Assembly (NCBI GenBank): GCA_965230345.1
Contig: CBDDKR010000002.1
Coordinates: 248,001 to 312,000, forward strand
Length of the DNA stretch: 64,000 nt
Origin: JADKBO01 sp965230345
Lineage (GTDB): Bacteria > Bacteroidota > Bacteroidia > Chitinophagales > Saprospiraceae
Direction of reading: 5' to 3'
Both the position numbers and the translations under genes were made by a program. Shown piece after piece: positions 26,888 through 35,892 of the stretch (positions are counted from its first letter, which is position 1; each line of letters starts with the position of its first letter). The notes under the pieces are model-generated. The model was given only the letters and a program-made list of their open reading frames with translations. It had not been told where the DNA came from and did no database searches.

Positions 26888-27381
26888 ATGTCATTTATAG
26901 ATCATACAATCCATTGGTTAAAAGGGGAAATCTTTGAAGCATCCATTATTGGATCATTTGGAATCGTACTCATCTTATTGAGCGCTTTAAACTGGAAATG
27001 GGGATCGACTCTTAATACCCAAGCTTTAGTTCTTCCATTCTTAATTATAGGAATACTATTTGCTTCAACAGGAATAGTAGGCGTAGTAAACAACAACTCT
27101 AGGGTCGAACCTATAAACATCAATACGTCCAAGATTCTAAAGTATTTGTTCACTCTGAAAAAGAAAGAGTCTCTGGATTCCAATATTTATATACATGGAC
27201 TAAATATACTGCTGCCTTTCTCTTTTTATCAGCATCTTTTGTATTTATAATAACTGAAAATAGACATTGGCAAGCAGTTGCAATTGCCATGATTATAGTT
27301 GGTCTATCTGGACTAGTCATCGATTTCTTTTCTAAAGAACGAGCGGACATTTATTTTCAACATATTTTAAATGCTCAATAG
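26888..27381 (+). pseudogene. Small membrane protein gene with a frameshift
   Basis: Start MSFIDHTIHWLKGEIFEAS at 26888. The first frame holds two membrane helices and continues only into 27250 with a chance tail. From about 27103 the next frame (codon phase of 27103) continues as VFVHSEKERVSGFQYLYTW..., then two more hydrophobic stretches and ends FFSKERADIYFQHILNAQ at 27381. Joined, the two parts give a ~164-residue four-helix protein of a form I know from Bacteroidota (EGFQYLY and SKERADIYY motifs). One base is missing between about 27103 and 27130; a sequencing error or a real mutation would look alike. Function unknown. Confidence 0.7.
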
Positions 27382-27382
27382 A

Positions 27383-28294
27383 ATGAGTCCATTATACAAC
27401 ATAAAATCAATCAGCGAGTTACACCGTTTTGTAGGTTGTCCTCCACCCAAGCACCCTTTGATTTCTTTTTTGAAGTTTTCAAAAATGAATATCCCAGAAA
27501 ACATATCTGATTCTATTGGGGCCAACGTTGGTTTTTACATTATTTCCTTTAAAACTGTAGAGGGCAGTATGAAATATGGCCGGAACACCTATGACTTTGA
27601 AGAAGGTACGCTTTTGTTCACCTCGCCAAACCAAGTTTTATTTCCTTCACATTTAACTGAAGGTTTTAACGACTACGAGGGATGGAGTTTGTTTTTCCAT
27701 GCTGATATTCTCCATTATTCAGATCTTGGCAATAAGGTCGATCAATACAGTTTTTTTGATTACGACTCCAATGAAGCACTGCACCTTTCAGAGGATGAAA
27801 AAAATAAAATCCTCAAATGTATAGATAACATTACTGAGGAATATAACCAAAATATGGATCAACACAGTCCGTCTTTGATTGCCACCAATCTCGAGTTATT
27901 GCTCAATTACTGTAGTCGGTTTTATGGAAGACAATTTATCACAAGAAGTCCTCATCAAAAAGATGTGGTAACTCGAATCGAATTCCTGTTAAAATCCTAT
28001 TTTGATTCAGATAAACCCCTAAAAACTGGTCTACCAACGGTGAAATACTGCGCTGAATCGGTAAACCTTTCTGCAAATTATTTGAGTGATTTGCTAAAAA
28101 AAGAAACTGGAAAGAGTACCAAAGAGCATATTGATTATCATTTAATTCGAAAAGCTAAAAGTGCCTTGCTATCTTCGGAAAACAGCATCAGCCAAATAGC
28201 CTATGATTTGGGTTTTGAGTATACGCAGTACTTCAGCAAACTTTTTAAAAAGAAGACTGGCTTTACTCCAAATGAATATCGAATTAATAATTAA
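27383..28294 (+). CDS. AraC-family transcriptional regulator
   Basis: 303 residues from ATG 27383; ATG 27371 in the same frame overlaps the previous gene and is also possible. N-terminal cupin-like sensor domain (about 20-170: TYDFEEGTLLFTSPNQ, GWSLFFHADIL) and C-terminal double helix-turn-helix (about 200-303: VNLSANYLSDLLKKETG, ISQIAYDLGFEYTQYFSKLFKKKTGFTP). It ends 87 bases before a lipoprotein gene. It is a close paralogue of the regulator at 29853. Likely controls the aldehyde dehydrogenase set upstream or genes nearby; the inducer is unknown. Confidence 0.9.
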   Translation: MSPLYNIKSISELHRFVGCPPPKHPLISFLKFSKMNIPENISDSIGANVGFYIISFKTVEGSMKYGRNTYDFEEGTLLFTSPNQVLFPSHLTEGFNDYEGWSLFFHADILHYSDLGNKVDQYSFFDYDSNEALHLSEDEKNKILKCIDNITEEYNQNMDQHSPSLIATNLELLLNYCSRFYGRQFITRSPHQKDVVTRIEFLLKSYFDSDKPLKTGLPTVKYCAESVNLSANYLSDLLKKETGKSTKEHIDYHLIRKAKSALLSSENSISQIAYDLGFEYTQYFSKLFKKKTGFTPNEYRINN

Positions 28295-28380
28295 CCTAAC
28301 TCATCAACCAATTCGGGGTTTAAACAATTGATTTATTTTGATTAAATTTAAGGCATTGATAAACTCTAAACATAGAATTC

Positions 28381-28791
28381 ATGCCAGTTAACCATCTCTA
28401 TTTGGGTCTAGTACTTTTATTATTCGTTTCATGTAAAAACAATGGACCAACTCATTCAGAACATACAAAAGAAGATCTTCATCAGAGTATTGAAATAGAC
28501 AAACGTCTCTTAGGAAATTGGAACAGACAGACCGATGATTCGATCAAGCGTGTAATCGTTTTTGATGATCAATTCAAATGGCAATACTTCAAGGATGAAA
28601 CTCAAGTAGAAAAAGGTACTTTTCATTTAAATGATGATGTCATAACTTTAAAACACATCGTTGATCACAGCAAATCAGGGCATGAACACCCTGCCGATCA
28701 TCATTATCACTATTCTTTCAATGAATCAAAGGACAGTTTATTATTTATTAGTCATGGTGACACTTCATTATATGTTAAAGCAATGCATTAA
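28381..28791 (+). CDS. Small lipocalin-like lipoprotein, His-rich
   Basis: 136 residues. Signal peptide with a lipobox (LLLLFVSC, Cys19). The mature part has the WN..DDSIKRVIVFDD...FKWQYFKDE...KGTFHLNDDVITL pattern of small lipocalin-like domains that sense or bind hydrophobic compounds. A His-rich stretch (HIVDHSKSGHEHPADHHYHY) could bind metal. No partner can be named; the gene stands alone between two regulators. Confidence 0.65.
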   Translation: MPVNHLYLGLVLLLFVSCKNNGPTHSEHTKEDLHQSIEIDKRLLGNWNRQTDDSIKRVIVFDDQFKWQYFKDETQVEKGTFHLNDDVITLKHIVDHSKSGHEHPADHHYHYSFNESKDSLLFISHGDTSLYVKAMH

Positions 28792-29041
28792 TTCATTTGT
28801 AGTGTTGAATCCTGGTTTATAAACTGAATCAGATAAAATGAGTGATTTTCGAATTGTCCGAGCATAACATTACTGGAAATTTTGTGCGAGATTATTTTTT
28901 ATGCCCTCGGATAATGCAATATACACTGTAAAAGTATAGTTGCTATAAGTAAAGAAATAGAAAACATAAATAAGCTCTGTTACAAGTATTATGTCTTATG
29001 ATACGTCATCAAAATAGTACATACTTTTCAAAACTGACTTA

Positions 29042-29548
29042 ATGATATTTTCCAAGTTTACTAAGAAAAAAGTATCTAAAGGAACCATCCTTCAACATGC
29101 AGGTGATAAACATCTGAAAAACTACGTCGTGGTAAAAGGTCTACTTCGTAGTTATATCATCGATAGTAAGGGTAAAGAACACATCTTCATGTTCGGCCCC
29201 GAAGACTGGATCGTTGGAGATATTTATGCAGCCTATCAAGAAAAAGAAACCCAGCTTTTCATAGATGCTTTGGAAGATTCTGAACTTATTATTCCTGATC
29301 AAAAACTGGAGGATCTAACCAGAGACGAGATGCAAATCGGAATCTCTAAATTGCTCAATCGAGTTGGAGTATTGCAAAACAGGATTCTATTGCAAATGAG
29401 TTCATCAGCATTGGAAAGGTACGAACATTTTCTAACACTCTATCCGGAATTGCAAGAACGAATTCCTCAAAAAATGATTGCATCTTACTTGGGAATTACT
29501 CCCGAAGCATTAAGCTCAATCAGAAGCAAAAGACTAAGAAAAAAATAA
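29042..29548 (+). CDS. Crp/Fnr-family regulator
   Basis: 168 residues, shorter than the usual ~190. Cyclic-nucleotide-binding-type beta roll at 8-95 (KGTILQHAGDKHLKNYVVVKG, EHIFMFGPEDWIVGD) and a C-terminal helix-turn-helix (RIPQKMIASYLGITPEALSSIR). Only the first helix of the usual N-terminal part is missing. In Bacteroidota such proteins often control a neighbouring small gene by sensing redox state or a small ligand. The 250 bases upstream hold its promoter; the gene is alone. Confidence 0.85.
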   Translation: MIFSKFTKKKVSKGTILQHAGDKHLKNYVVVKGLLRSYIIDSKGKEHIFMFGPEDWIVGDIYAAYQEKETQLFIDALEDSELIIPDQKLEDLTRDEMQIGISKLLNRVGVLQNRILLQMSSSALERYEHFLTLYPELQERIPQKMIASYLGITPEALSSIRSKRLRKK

Positions 29549-29852
29549 ACCATCATCATTCTTGGAACTTTATTATGAGTGCTGTAAATACACTAAAATT
29601 AGTGCTATTGTAAGTTAACAGAGTCACCAATATGTTGATTGAAGGGAAATACCTTAAAGGCTTAGTCAAAAGTAATTTCAATACAGAATACATTTTCTAA
29701 CACATAATGCGAGTAAACTCTTTCCTTAGAAGTGACTTAATTCTACTTTAAGACTACTTTATAGCATGTGTGTTATATTTTCTGCATTTTGTGTTAGTCA
29801 ATCGTTATCATTTGATAAATCTTTGTATTTTATGAATTGACACATAAACTAA
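29549..29852. other. Intergenic region before the second AraC gene
   Basis: 304 bases, AT-rich; holds the promoter of the AraC gene at 29853. I see no conserved hairpin, small gene or RNA. Confidence 0.4.
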
Positions 29853-30761
29853 ATGGCAGATCAAATAGTCAAAATATCTTCAATAAGTGATCTTCACTCT
29901 ATCTTGGGTATGGCTCCGCCCAAACACCCTTTGGTATCTGTATTGGACGCTTCAAAAATCAAAATATCCGAAAGTGAAATTGGAGTAAAAGTGATATATG
30001 ACTTTTACATGGTCTCTCTTAAAGATAAGAGTTGCGGAATCGAATATGGGCGAAATACCATTGATTTTGATGAAGGCGTCATGATTTTTTCCGCTCCCGG
30101 ACAGGTTTATTCTCCTACTCGGCCAATTACAATAGGTGAACTTGAAGGTTGGATGTTATTTTTTCATCCAGATTTGATCAGGAATACTCATTTGGGTCTA
30201 GAAATTGATTCTTATTCTTTTTTTAATTACGATGTCTACGAAGCACTACATCTCTCTGAAGAGGAAGAATTGACTGTTCATGATTGCGTCAAAAAAATTC
30301 AACATGAATATGAGCAGCGAATCGATAATCACAGTCAAAGAGTCATCGTATCCAATCTAGAATTGTTATTGAATTATTCTTGGAGGTTTTATGAAAGACA
30401 ATTCAATACCAGAACAAGCAAGAGTAAAGATATAGTATCACAATTTGAACTACACTTAAAGCACTATTTTAAGGCCAATCTTCAGTTCGAATCTGGGTTG
30501 CCAACCATTCAGTATTTTGCAGAAAAAGCTCATCTATCCCCCCATTATTTTAGCGATCTTCTTAAAAAAGAAACGGGTAGACCTCCTAAAGACCATATTA
30601 ATGACTTCATTATTAGTAGAGCTAAAACGCTCTTGATGAATTCATCCGATTCTATAAGTTCGATTGCTTATGATTTAGGATTCAATTATCCGCACTATTT
30701 TGCGAGATTATTCAAATCCAAAACGGGTATGACTCCGGTAGAATTTAGAACTATAAATTAG
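29853..30761 (+). CDS. AraC-family transcriptional regulator, paralogue of 27383-28294
   Basis: 302 residues. Same layout as the regulator at 27383: an N-terminal sensor domain with PPKHPLVS, YGRNTIDFDEGVMIF and GWMLFFHPDLI, and a C-terminal double helix-turn-helix with HYFSDLLKKETGRPPKDHI and SIAYDLGFNYPHYFARLFKSKTGMTP. The two proteins agree over nearly their full lengths, so one arose by duplication. It stops 4 bases before the Rossmann-fold gene and so is probably co-transcribed with it. Confidence 0.9.
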   Translation: MADQIVKISSISDLHSILGMAPPKHPLVSVLDASKIKISESEIGVKVIYDFYMVSLKDKSCGIEYGRNTIDFDEGVMIFSAPGQVYSPTRPITIGELEGWMLFFHPDLIRNTHLGLEIDSYSFFNYDVYEALHLSEEEELTVHDCVKKIQHEYEQRIDNHSQRVIVSNLELLLNYSWRFYERQFNTRTSKSKDIVSQFELHLKHYFKANLQFESGLPTIQYFAEKAHLSPHYFSDLLKKETGRPPKDHINDFIISRAKTLLMNSSDSISSIAYDLGFNYPHYFARLFKSKTGMTPVEFRTIN

Positions 30762-30765
30762 CAAT

Positions 30766-31437
30766 ATGGCCAATAGAGTAATCATTACAGGTGCAAGTGG
30801 AATGGTAGGTAGTTTGATACTAAAAGAATGCCTTAATGATAATCGAATATCCGAAATTATCAGTTTGGTGCGAAGAAAATCGAACCAAACACACTCAAAG
30901 TTGAAGGAAATAATGGTTTCAGATTTTCTGAATTTAGGAGAGCATGAATACCTTTTCAAAGATGTCGACATAGCATATTTTTGTTTGGGTGCATACACAG
31001 GAAGTGTATCAGATGATCTATTGGAGTCTATTACAGTTGGTATGCCCTTACATTTTGCACAAATCTTGAATGAGTTTTCTCCAAATGCTTCCTTTTGCTT
31101 ATTAAGCGGTCAAGGTGCTGATCGAAGTGAAAAAACCAAAATCAAATTTGCAAAATATAAAGGAAAAATAGAAAATCTCATCTCGGCTATGACCTTTAAA
31201 TTTCACACATTTCGCCCAGGTTATATCTATCCAGTTGAAGGGAGAAAAGAACCCAATATAGCTTATCGTATCATGAGAGTTATGTATCCTATGATTAAAC
31301 TATTGGGAAAAAATTATAGTATCCCATCAACAGAATTGGCTCAGGTCATCTTCAATGTAGGATTGGACAATATGAATCAACAAGAAATTTTCGAAAATAA
31401 AGACATCAAGGATTTAGCCTCTCAACTTAACCAATAG
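30766..31437 (+). CDS. NAD(P)-binding Rossmann-fold protein (atypical SDR)
   Basis: 223 residues. N-terminal GASGMVGSLIL matches the TGxxGxxG nucleotide-binding loop of atypical short-chain dehydrogenases; ISLVRRKS carries the basic residues that prefer NADP. YFCLGAYTGS and LLSGQGAD follow the order of HIM1/HTATIP2-like and NmrA-like proteins; the Tyr of FAKYKGKIENLI sits where the catalytic Tyr-x3-Lys motif would be (YKGKIE). The substrate is unknown. It begins 4 bases after the AraC gene, which probably controls it. Confidence 0.8.
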   Translation: MANRVIITGASGMVGSLILKECLNDNRISEIISLVRRKSNQTHSKLKEIMVSDFLNLGEHEYLFKDVDIAYFCLGAYTGSVSDDLLESITVGMPLHFAQILNEFSPNASFCLLSGQGADRSEKTKIKFAKYKGKIENLISAMTFKFHTFRPGYIYPVEGRKEPNIAYRIMRVMYPMIKLLGKNYSIPSTELAQVIFNVGLDNMNQQEIFENKDIKDLASQLNQ

Positions 31438-31568
31438 AAGTGATTTAAAAACTATTCCATTATAATCTAAAGAGAGTTTGGCTAATAATGGTTGGAATAA
31501 GTTTGGTTTTTACGCTTTCTCAATCCTGCGTTTTACATGAATACTTCTATATAGTCTATATTTAATTA

Positions 31569-32588
31569 TTAAAGATTTTCAGTCCATCTATATTTTTCTG
31601 GACTTTGAGCATACCATCTTTTAAACGCTCTTATAAAAGAACTTGGATCCATATAACCCAATAGATAAGTTATTTGTTTTATAGAAAGTTCTTTGTTTAA
31701 AACATAATCTTTTGCCAATTCCATTCGCAATAGATCTGTAACCGACTTGAAAGTTGTTCCCTCCTTGCTCAGTCTACGTTGTAACGTCCTTACACTTGTA
31801 TTCAAATTAGAAGCCACTTGAATAATAGAAGGAAATGCTGGATTCATTAAACCAAGAATGGAGTCTCTGACCGTGATTTCATATGTACGAACCACTCTTG
31901 TATTAGATAATCTTTCATTAGCATAATCTACCAGTACCTTTAGCAAATCATAATCACTTGTTACAATAGGTCGTTCAACTTGCTTTTTGTCAAAAAAGAA
32001 TGCTGTATAGGGTTGATTAAAATTAATCGGACATTTAAAAATTCTATTGTATTCTCCAAGTGATTTTGGACGTTCATAATCAAAGTCAAGTCGTAATGGA
32101 TTATGTTTAGACCTTGTCAGTGTGCTAATTTCTCTCAGTGTAAAAATAACTATTCCATCCATCGTTTGTTTAACTGCAACAGGGCTTTGCTTAATCCAAA
32201 GTTTTGACGGATGTAAGGACAATCTCCATTCATTGTCTAATTCTTCTAATTTAAATGGCATTTCTTGACAACCTAAATTTGCAAATTCGACCATATACCC
32301 TAGGGCCTCTTTTATCGTTCTACTGCTTTGTACTATTTGGACTATTACTCCTGCTGCAGATAAAGACAGACTTTCACCGAAATGCAGTCCAAAAAAACGA
32401 TCATTTGTTTCCTCAACAATCTTTTCCAAGACCTTACTATATGTGGATGAATCGACAGTCAAAGATTCCTCTTCCAACTCATTATAGCTTAATCCAATGA
32501 TACTCAAAAGCTCATTAACATTGACACCCCGATGACTGGCATAGTCCACAATGTTTGCAAGAAATTTTGTCCTGAAAGCCATATTCAA
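31569..32588 (-). CDS. AraC-family regulator with Arabinose_bd-type sensor domain
   Basis: 339 residues. N-terminal ligand-binding domain of the OruR/ArgR-like group (about 20-200; FFGLHFGESLSLSAAGVIVQIVQSS) and a C-terminal HTH_18 (about 245-335: LNTSVRTLQRRLSKEGTTFKSV, QITYLLGYMDPSSFIRAFKRWYAQSPEKYR). Such regulators control catabolic or virulence-related genes. It is divergent from the SRPBCC gene at 32754, whose expression it may control. Confidence 0.9.
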   Translation of the reverse strand: MNMAFRTKFLANIVDYASHRGVNVNELLSIIGLSYNELEEESLTVDSSTYSKVLEKIVEETNDRFFGLHFGESLSLSAAGVIVQIVQSSRTIKEALGYMVEFANLGCQEMPFKLEELDNEWRLSLHPSKLWIKQSPVAVKQTMDGIVIFTLREISTLTRSKHNPLRLDFDYERPKSLGEYNRIFKCPINFNQPYTAFFFDKKQVERPIVTSDYDLLKVLVDYANERLSNTRVVRTYEITVRDSILGLMNPAFPSIIQVASNLNTSVRTLQRRLSKEGTTFKSVTDLLRMELAKDYVLNKELSIKQITYLLGYMDPSSFIRAFKRWYAQSPEKYRWTENL

Positions 32589-32753
32589 TTTAAATAACCA
32601 AAATTCTCAGAACATTTATATGGAATATATAATTGCACCATTCTATTTCTGATAAAGATAACAAATTGGCATCAAATGTCAACGAAATGGCACTTGATGA
32701 TTAAATCAAAAAGATGCAATTAGCCGAATTTTGCTGCTAAATATTTACGAATT

Positions 32754-33185
32754 ATGATTACTATTGAAACCTCTATTAAAATAAACTCTTCTATAGAAAA
32801 AGCTTGGTCTATCTTAACCAATTTTGATGCTTATGACACATGGAATCCATTCATGCGCATTAAAGGTATTCCAGAAAAAGGGGAAAAACTTTATTTAATG
32901 ATTTCGCTAGACGGCAGTAACTTTCAATCTTTTCAACCAATAGTTCAAGAAAGCTCTCCTCCTAAGTCTTTCAAATGGATAGGCAAACTACTTTTTAAAG
33001 GGCTATTCTATGGAGAACACTACTTCTACCTAGAAACACTGAATAATGAGAATATCCTATTGGTCCATGGGGAACATTTCAGTGGTATACTATCTCCCCT
33101 GGTTCTTCATTTTATCAAGGTAAAAACTAAACTCAAATTTGAAGAGATGAATGAAGCATTAAAAAAACAATGTGAAACAACCTAG
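32754..33185 (+). CDS. SRPBCC-domain (START-like) protein
   Basis: 143 residues. START-like hydrophobic-ligand fold: ETSIKINSSIEKAWSILTNFDAYDTWNPFMRIKG at the N-terminus, FKWIGKLLFKGLFYGEHYFYLE in the middle, and a closing amphipathic helix (LKFEEMNEALKKQCE). Members bind lipids or aromatic ligands; the function of this one is unknown. Divergent from the AraC regulator at 31569-32588. Confidence 0.85.
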   Translation: MITIETSIKINSSIEKAWSILTNFDAYDTWNPFMRIKGIPEKGEKLYLMISLDGSNFQSFQPIVQESSPPKSFKWIGKLLFKGLFYGEHYFYLETLNNENILLVHGEHFSGILSPLVLHFIKVKTKLKFEEMNEALKKQCETT

Positions 33186-33248
33186 TCCAAAGTCGATTAG
33201 ATACAAGCATTCATTTAAACAATGATTAAGTATTCTATTTAACCTAGA

Positions 33249-33605
33249 CTAAACAGTTTGGTTCTTCCATGAATAATAAGATATTATCAAAAGAATAAAA
33301 GCCATTAGAGCTCCCATCTGTTCTCCATCACCAATCATAAAATGTGCAAAAAATGCCAGAATAAAATTGAAGAAAAATCCTGCATAAGCCCATTCTTTTA
33401 GCACGGAAGATTTATTGTACCAGATTGCAGCCAAACCCAATAGTTTTGCAATTCCCAATGGATAGATTAAATATGTTGGATATCCAAATGATGTAAAGGC
33501 CATACTTATATCCTGATGCTTAAAAAAATACATTCCAACGGACATTAACATCATCGCAGTTAACAATCCTGTACTCACCCAATAGAGCAATTTCTTATTT
33601 TTCAT
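33249..33605 (-). CDS. DoxX-like membrane protein
   Basis: 118 residues with four membrane helices. YPTYLIYPLGIAKLLGLAAIW and the final FILLIISYYSW are typical of DoxX/DoxX-like family proteins; the Tyr-Pro and Gly-Lys motifs in helix 2 fit. The family is linked to redox or quinone functions, but the role here is unknown. Confidence 0.8.
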   Translation of the reverse strand: MKNKKLLYWVSTGLLTAMMLMSVGMYFFKHQDISMAFTSFGYPTYLIYPLGIAKLLGLAAIWYNKSSVLKEWAYAGFFFNFILAFFAHFMIGDGEQMGALMAFILLIISYYSWKNQTV

Positions 33606-33697
33606 TCTACATAATACTATTTACACAGAACAATATATACATTAATAATTCTATTGCAAAATTTAAACACAGAAAACACTCCAAAACTAGATCTACA

Positions 33698-34042
33698 TTA
33701 CGCTTTTCTCTTAGTAACTTTAGGCTTTAAAGACAGTACGTATTTTAGACTTTTATCAAAATATACTTGAAGTTTGGATTCTTGCTCTAATAACTCTTGA
33801 GGAATGACAACATACTCTTTCATAACTCTTCCGTGCTGCTCCATGACAGAAGACTTATACTCTTTGAGAAAAACATCTCTATCAACTTTAGACAACCGTA
33901 ATCCTACCCTTCCTTCTTTATCTACAAATGAGAACATATGTCCATTAACTGAGGTATAGGGCATAGACTTACCCTTCCGTTCTATTTGATCAAAATGAGA
34001 CAGTACCCTTTCATAAAAATCTACATTATTCTGCCAAGTCAT
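33698..34042 (-). CDS. TfoX/Sxy N-terminal-domain protein
   Basis: 114 residues. The pattern GHMFSFVDKEGRVGLRLSKVDR followed by HGRVMKEYVVIPQELL matches TfoX N-terminal-like proteins, a small alpha/beta fold (about 30-95). Enterobacterial TfoX/Sxy works in competence gene control; short stand-alone forms in Bacteroidota have no known role. The basic tail (KPKVTKRKA) could bind nucleic acid. It starts 3 bases after the alkyltransferase gene ends, so both probably share one transcript. Confidence 0.75.
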   Translation of the reverse strand: MTWQNNVDFYERVLSHFDQIERKGKSMPYTSVNGHMFSFVDKEGRVGLRLSKVDRDVFLKEYKSSVMEQHGRVMKEYVVIPQELLEQESKLQVYFDKSLKYVLSLKPKVTKRKA

Positions 34043-34045
34043 CCC

Positions 34046-34603
34046 TTAAAAGTTTAGTTCTAATTGTCTTGGAAACTTATCAAAAAAGTCACTATGTTCA
34101 AGTTTTAACAAGCCTTCTTTTGCACTCATTCCACCGGCATACCCTACAAGATTTCCATTACTTCCAATGATGCGATGACACGGAATAATAATGGATATGG
34201 CATTTGCTCCATTTGCGGCGGCTACAGCCCTAATCGCCTTTACATCACCAAGCCTTTTTGTCAATTCTAAATATGTAGAACTCTTTCCATATTCGATTTG
34301 CATCAGTTCTTGCCAAACACGTTTTTGGAAGTCCGTTCCAACAAGATACAATGGAAGATCGAACTGCGTTCTTTTCCCCTCAAAATACTCGGTTAATTGA
34401 CACACCGTTCTTTCGATTATTGGAGATATCTTTTCTATCCAAATAGCTGATGTCAAAGATTTTATCCTTTGGTCTACTTTAGACCTCATCTTTCGATACC
34501 TCCAATCGCACAAAACAAGTTTGTCTTTATAATCTCCCAAGATTAATTCTCCATAAGGAGACTTCAAATAATGGTAATGTAATCTATCCATCTCATCAAT
34601 CAT
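34046..34603 (-). CDS. ogt: Methylated-DNA--[protein]-cysteine S-methyltransferase
   Basis: 185 residues from the Met at 34603 (MIDEMDRLHYHY); a Met 4 residues later is equally good, and longer starts (34663) add a hydrophobic stretch not seen in the family. Features: FQKRVWQELMQIEYGKSSTYLEL with the DNA-binding helix, RAVAAANGANAISIIIPCHRII with the methyl-accepting Cys of PCHR and the Asn of the hinge, and YAGGMSAKEGLLKLE at the end. It removes alkyl groups from O6-guanine by self-methylation and is used once. The Asn-Gly in place of Asn-Pro is seen in part of the family. Confidence 0.9.
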   Translation of the reverse strand: MIDEMDRLHYHYLKSPYGELILGDYKDKLVLCDWRYRKMRSKVDQRIKSLTSAIWIEKISPIIERTVCQLTEYFEGKRTQFDLPLYLVGTDFQKRVWQELMQIEYGKSSTYLELTKRLGDVKAIRAVAAANGANAISIIIPCHRIIGSNGNLVGYAGGMSAKEGLLKLEHSDFFDKFPRQLELNF

Positions 34604-34710
34604 ACCAATAGTGTATCCAAATGCTATAAAATTAATACTATTTATAACAAGACAGCCTATCATCTGCTACAACTCTTATTAACACCCCAAAAATTTGGTC
34701 TCTGGTTACT

Positions 34711-35394
34711 TTAAATCCTACTATATTTTCCATAAAACCAGATTTTGGGGCTTTTGTCAAAGTCGTCACCATCGTAATAACCGTAGCCTATTATCTCATA
34801 AGTATTCTTCTCTACAGTCTCCTTAAATACTTCGATGGACTTGCCTCCTTCTTTTCTCATCCAAATTATAAATCCTCGGTCGATCTTTATTCCTGAAAGC
34901 GATTGTATCTCATCCCCCTTTTTAATCATACCTACAATTGATCCATTCTGAACCTTATTCACGGCCTCAATTATCTCTATTTCATTTGAGGAATAGGAAG
35001 AATCTCGAATGATTACATTTTGAAAATACGGTGAAACGGAGCAATAATTTTGTTCTACATAAATAGTATCAAGAACTTCTGATGTCAAAAACGGTATACT
35101 CGAAACAGTTAATGCCTCTGGGGTCGTAACCCATTGCGTACGTAAACAAGAGTCCTTCAATACCAAAAATTGTCCCTTCCAGTCTCCATCCCAAGGTTTA
35201 AAAACATCGGCGTATTTAAGGTCTTCATCATTTGTTGATGCATGCTGTTTAAATTTATAATATTCGTCTTTACATCCACCACAGACCATTAGAATGCAGA
35301 AAATCAATTTTGCATATCTATTACTACTGATCTGGACAAAGAATTCTTTCTCTATTTCATTTATCCTTTTTACATGGGTATTCCGATGCTCCAT
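34711..35394 (-). CDS. Putative lipoprotein, unknown function
   Basis: 227 residues from the ATG at 35394. A hydrophobic stretch AKLIFCILMVCGGC at about 28-41 looks like a lipoprotein signal, but lies 27 residues in; a TTG nearer to it may be the real start. The mature part is beta-rich (WDGDWKGQFLVLKD..., YGYYDGDDFDKSPKIWFYGKY) and matches no family I know. The gene starts 6 bases after the stop of the gene at 35401-35754, so the two probably form one transcript. Confidence 0.6.
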   Translation of the reverse strand: MEHRNTHVKRINEIEKEFFVQISSNRYAKLIFCILMVCGGCKDEYYKFKQHASTNDEDLKYADVFKPWDGDWKGQFLVLKDSCLRTQWVTTPEALTVSSIPFLTSEVLDTIYVEQNYCSVSPYFQNVIIRDSSYSSNEIEIIEAVNKVQNGSIVGMIKKGDEIQSLSGIKIDRGFIIWMRKEGGKSIEVFKETVEKNTYEIIGYGYYDGDDFDKSPKIWFYGKYSRI

Positions 35395-35400
35395 TGAATC

Positions 35401-35754
35401 TTATTCACTTTTACTATACTCTTCTATCAATTCTTTGAAATTATTCTTTAAAACTGGAAATTCCTCGATGAACTTGCTAAAACTTTTGGACTTAGATTGA
35501 CTACTGTATTGGGCAATAATTTGCACAGCTATTGCTGTCAATTTATCATTGTATTTACTTTCTTCTCCAATTCGGGAAACAAATTGGAAAAGTTGTGTTT
35601 GTACCACTCTTTCAGCTTCTAACAATTTATAACGCTTAACATTAATCCAAGCCAACCTCAGATGCGCTTCATGATCGAACAACTTGGGGTCCAATGTGCA
35701 TTGATTTAATCTTTCTATAAACTCATCATCCGATAATAAGCTTAATTTCTTCAT
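35401..35754 (-). CDS. Small helical hypothetical protein
   Basis: 117 residues from ATG 35754; a TTG five codons earlier is less likely. All-helical. The segment FDHEAHLRLAWINVKRY recalls a conserved HxAHLRLAW motif in small Bacteroidota proteins of unknown function; two His and Arg residues in it may be a metal or ligand site. No signal peptide. It is followed closely by the putative lipoprotein gene. Confidence 0.65.
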   Translation of the reverse strand: MKKLSLLSDDEFIERLNQCTLDPKLFDHEAHLRLAWINVKRYKLLEAERVVQTQLFQFVSRIGEESKYNDKLTAIAVQIIAQYSSQSKSKSFSKFIEEFPVLKNNFKELIEEYSKSE

Positions 35755-35892
35755 CGACTTGCTATACAATTATTCTAAGTTAAAAATATGAATTAATAAA
35801 TCATCTATATCCCATATTATAAATCCAATTTTAAGTATACTAACCCTTCTATCTTTTTGGACTTATAATTTTCTTTAACACGACACTATTCC

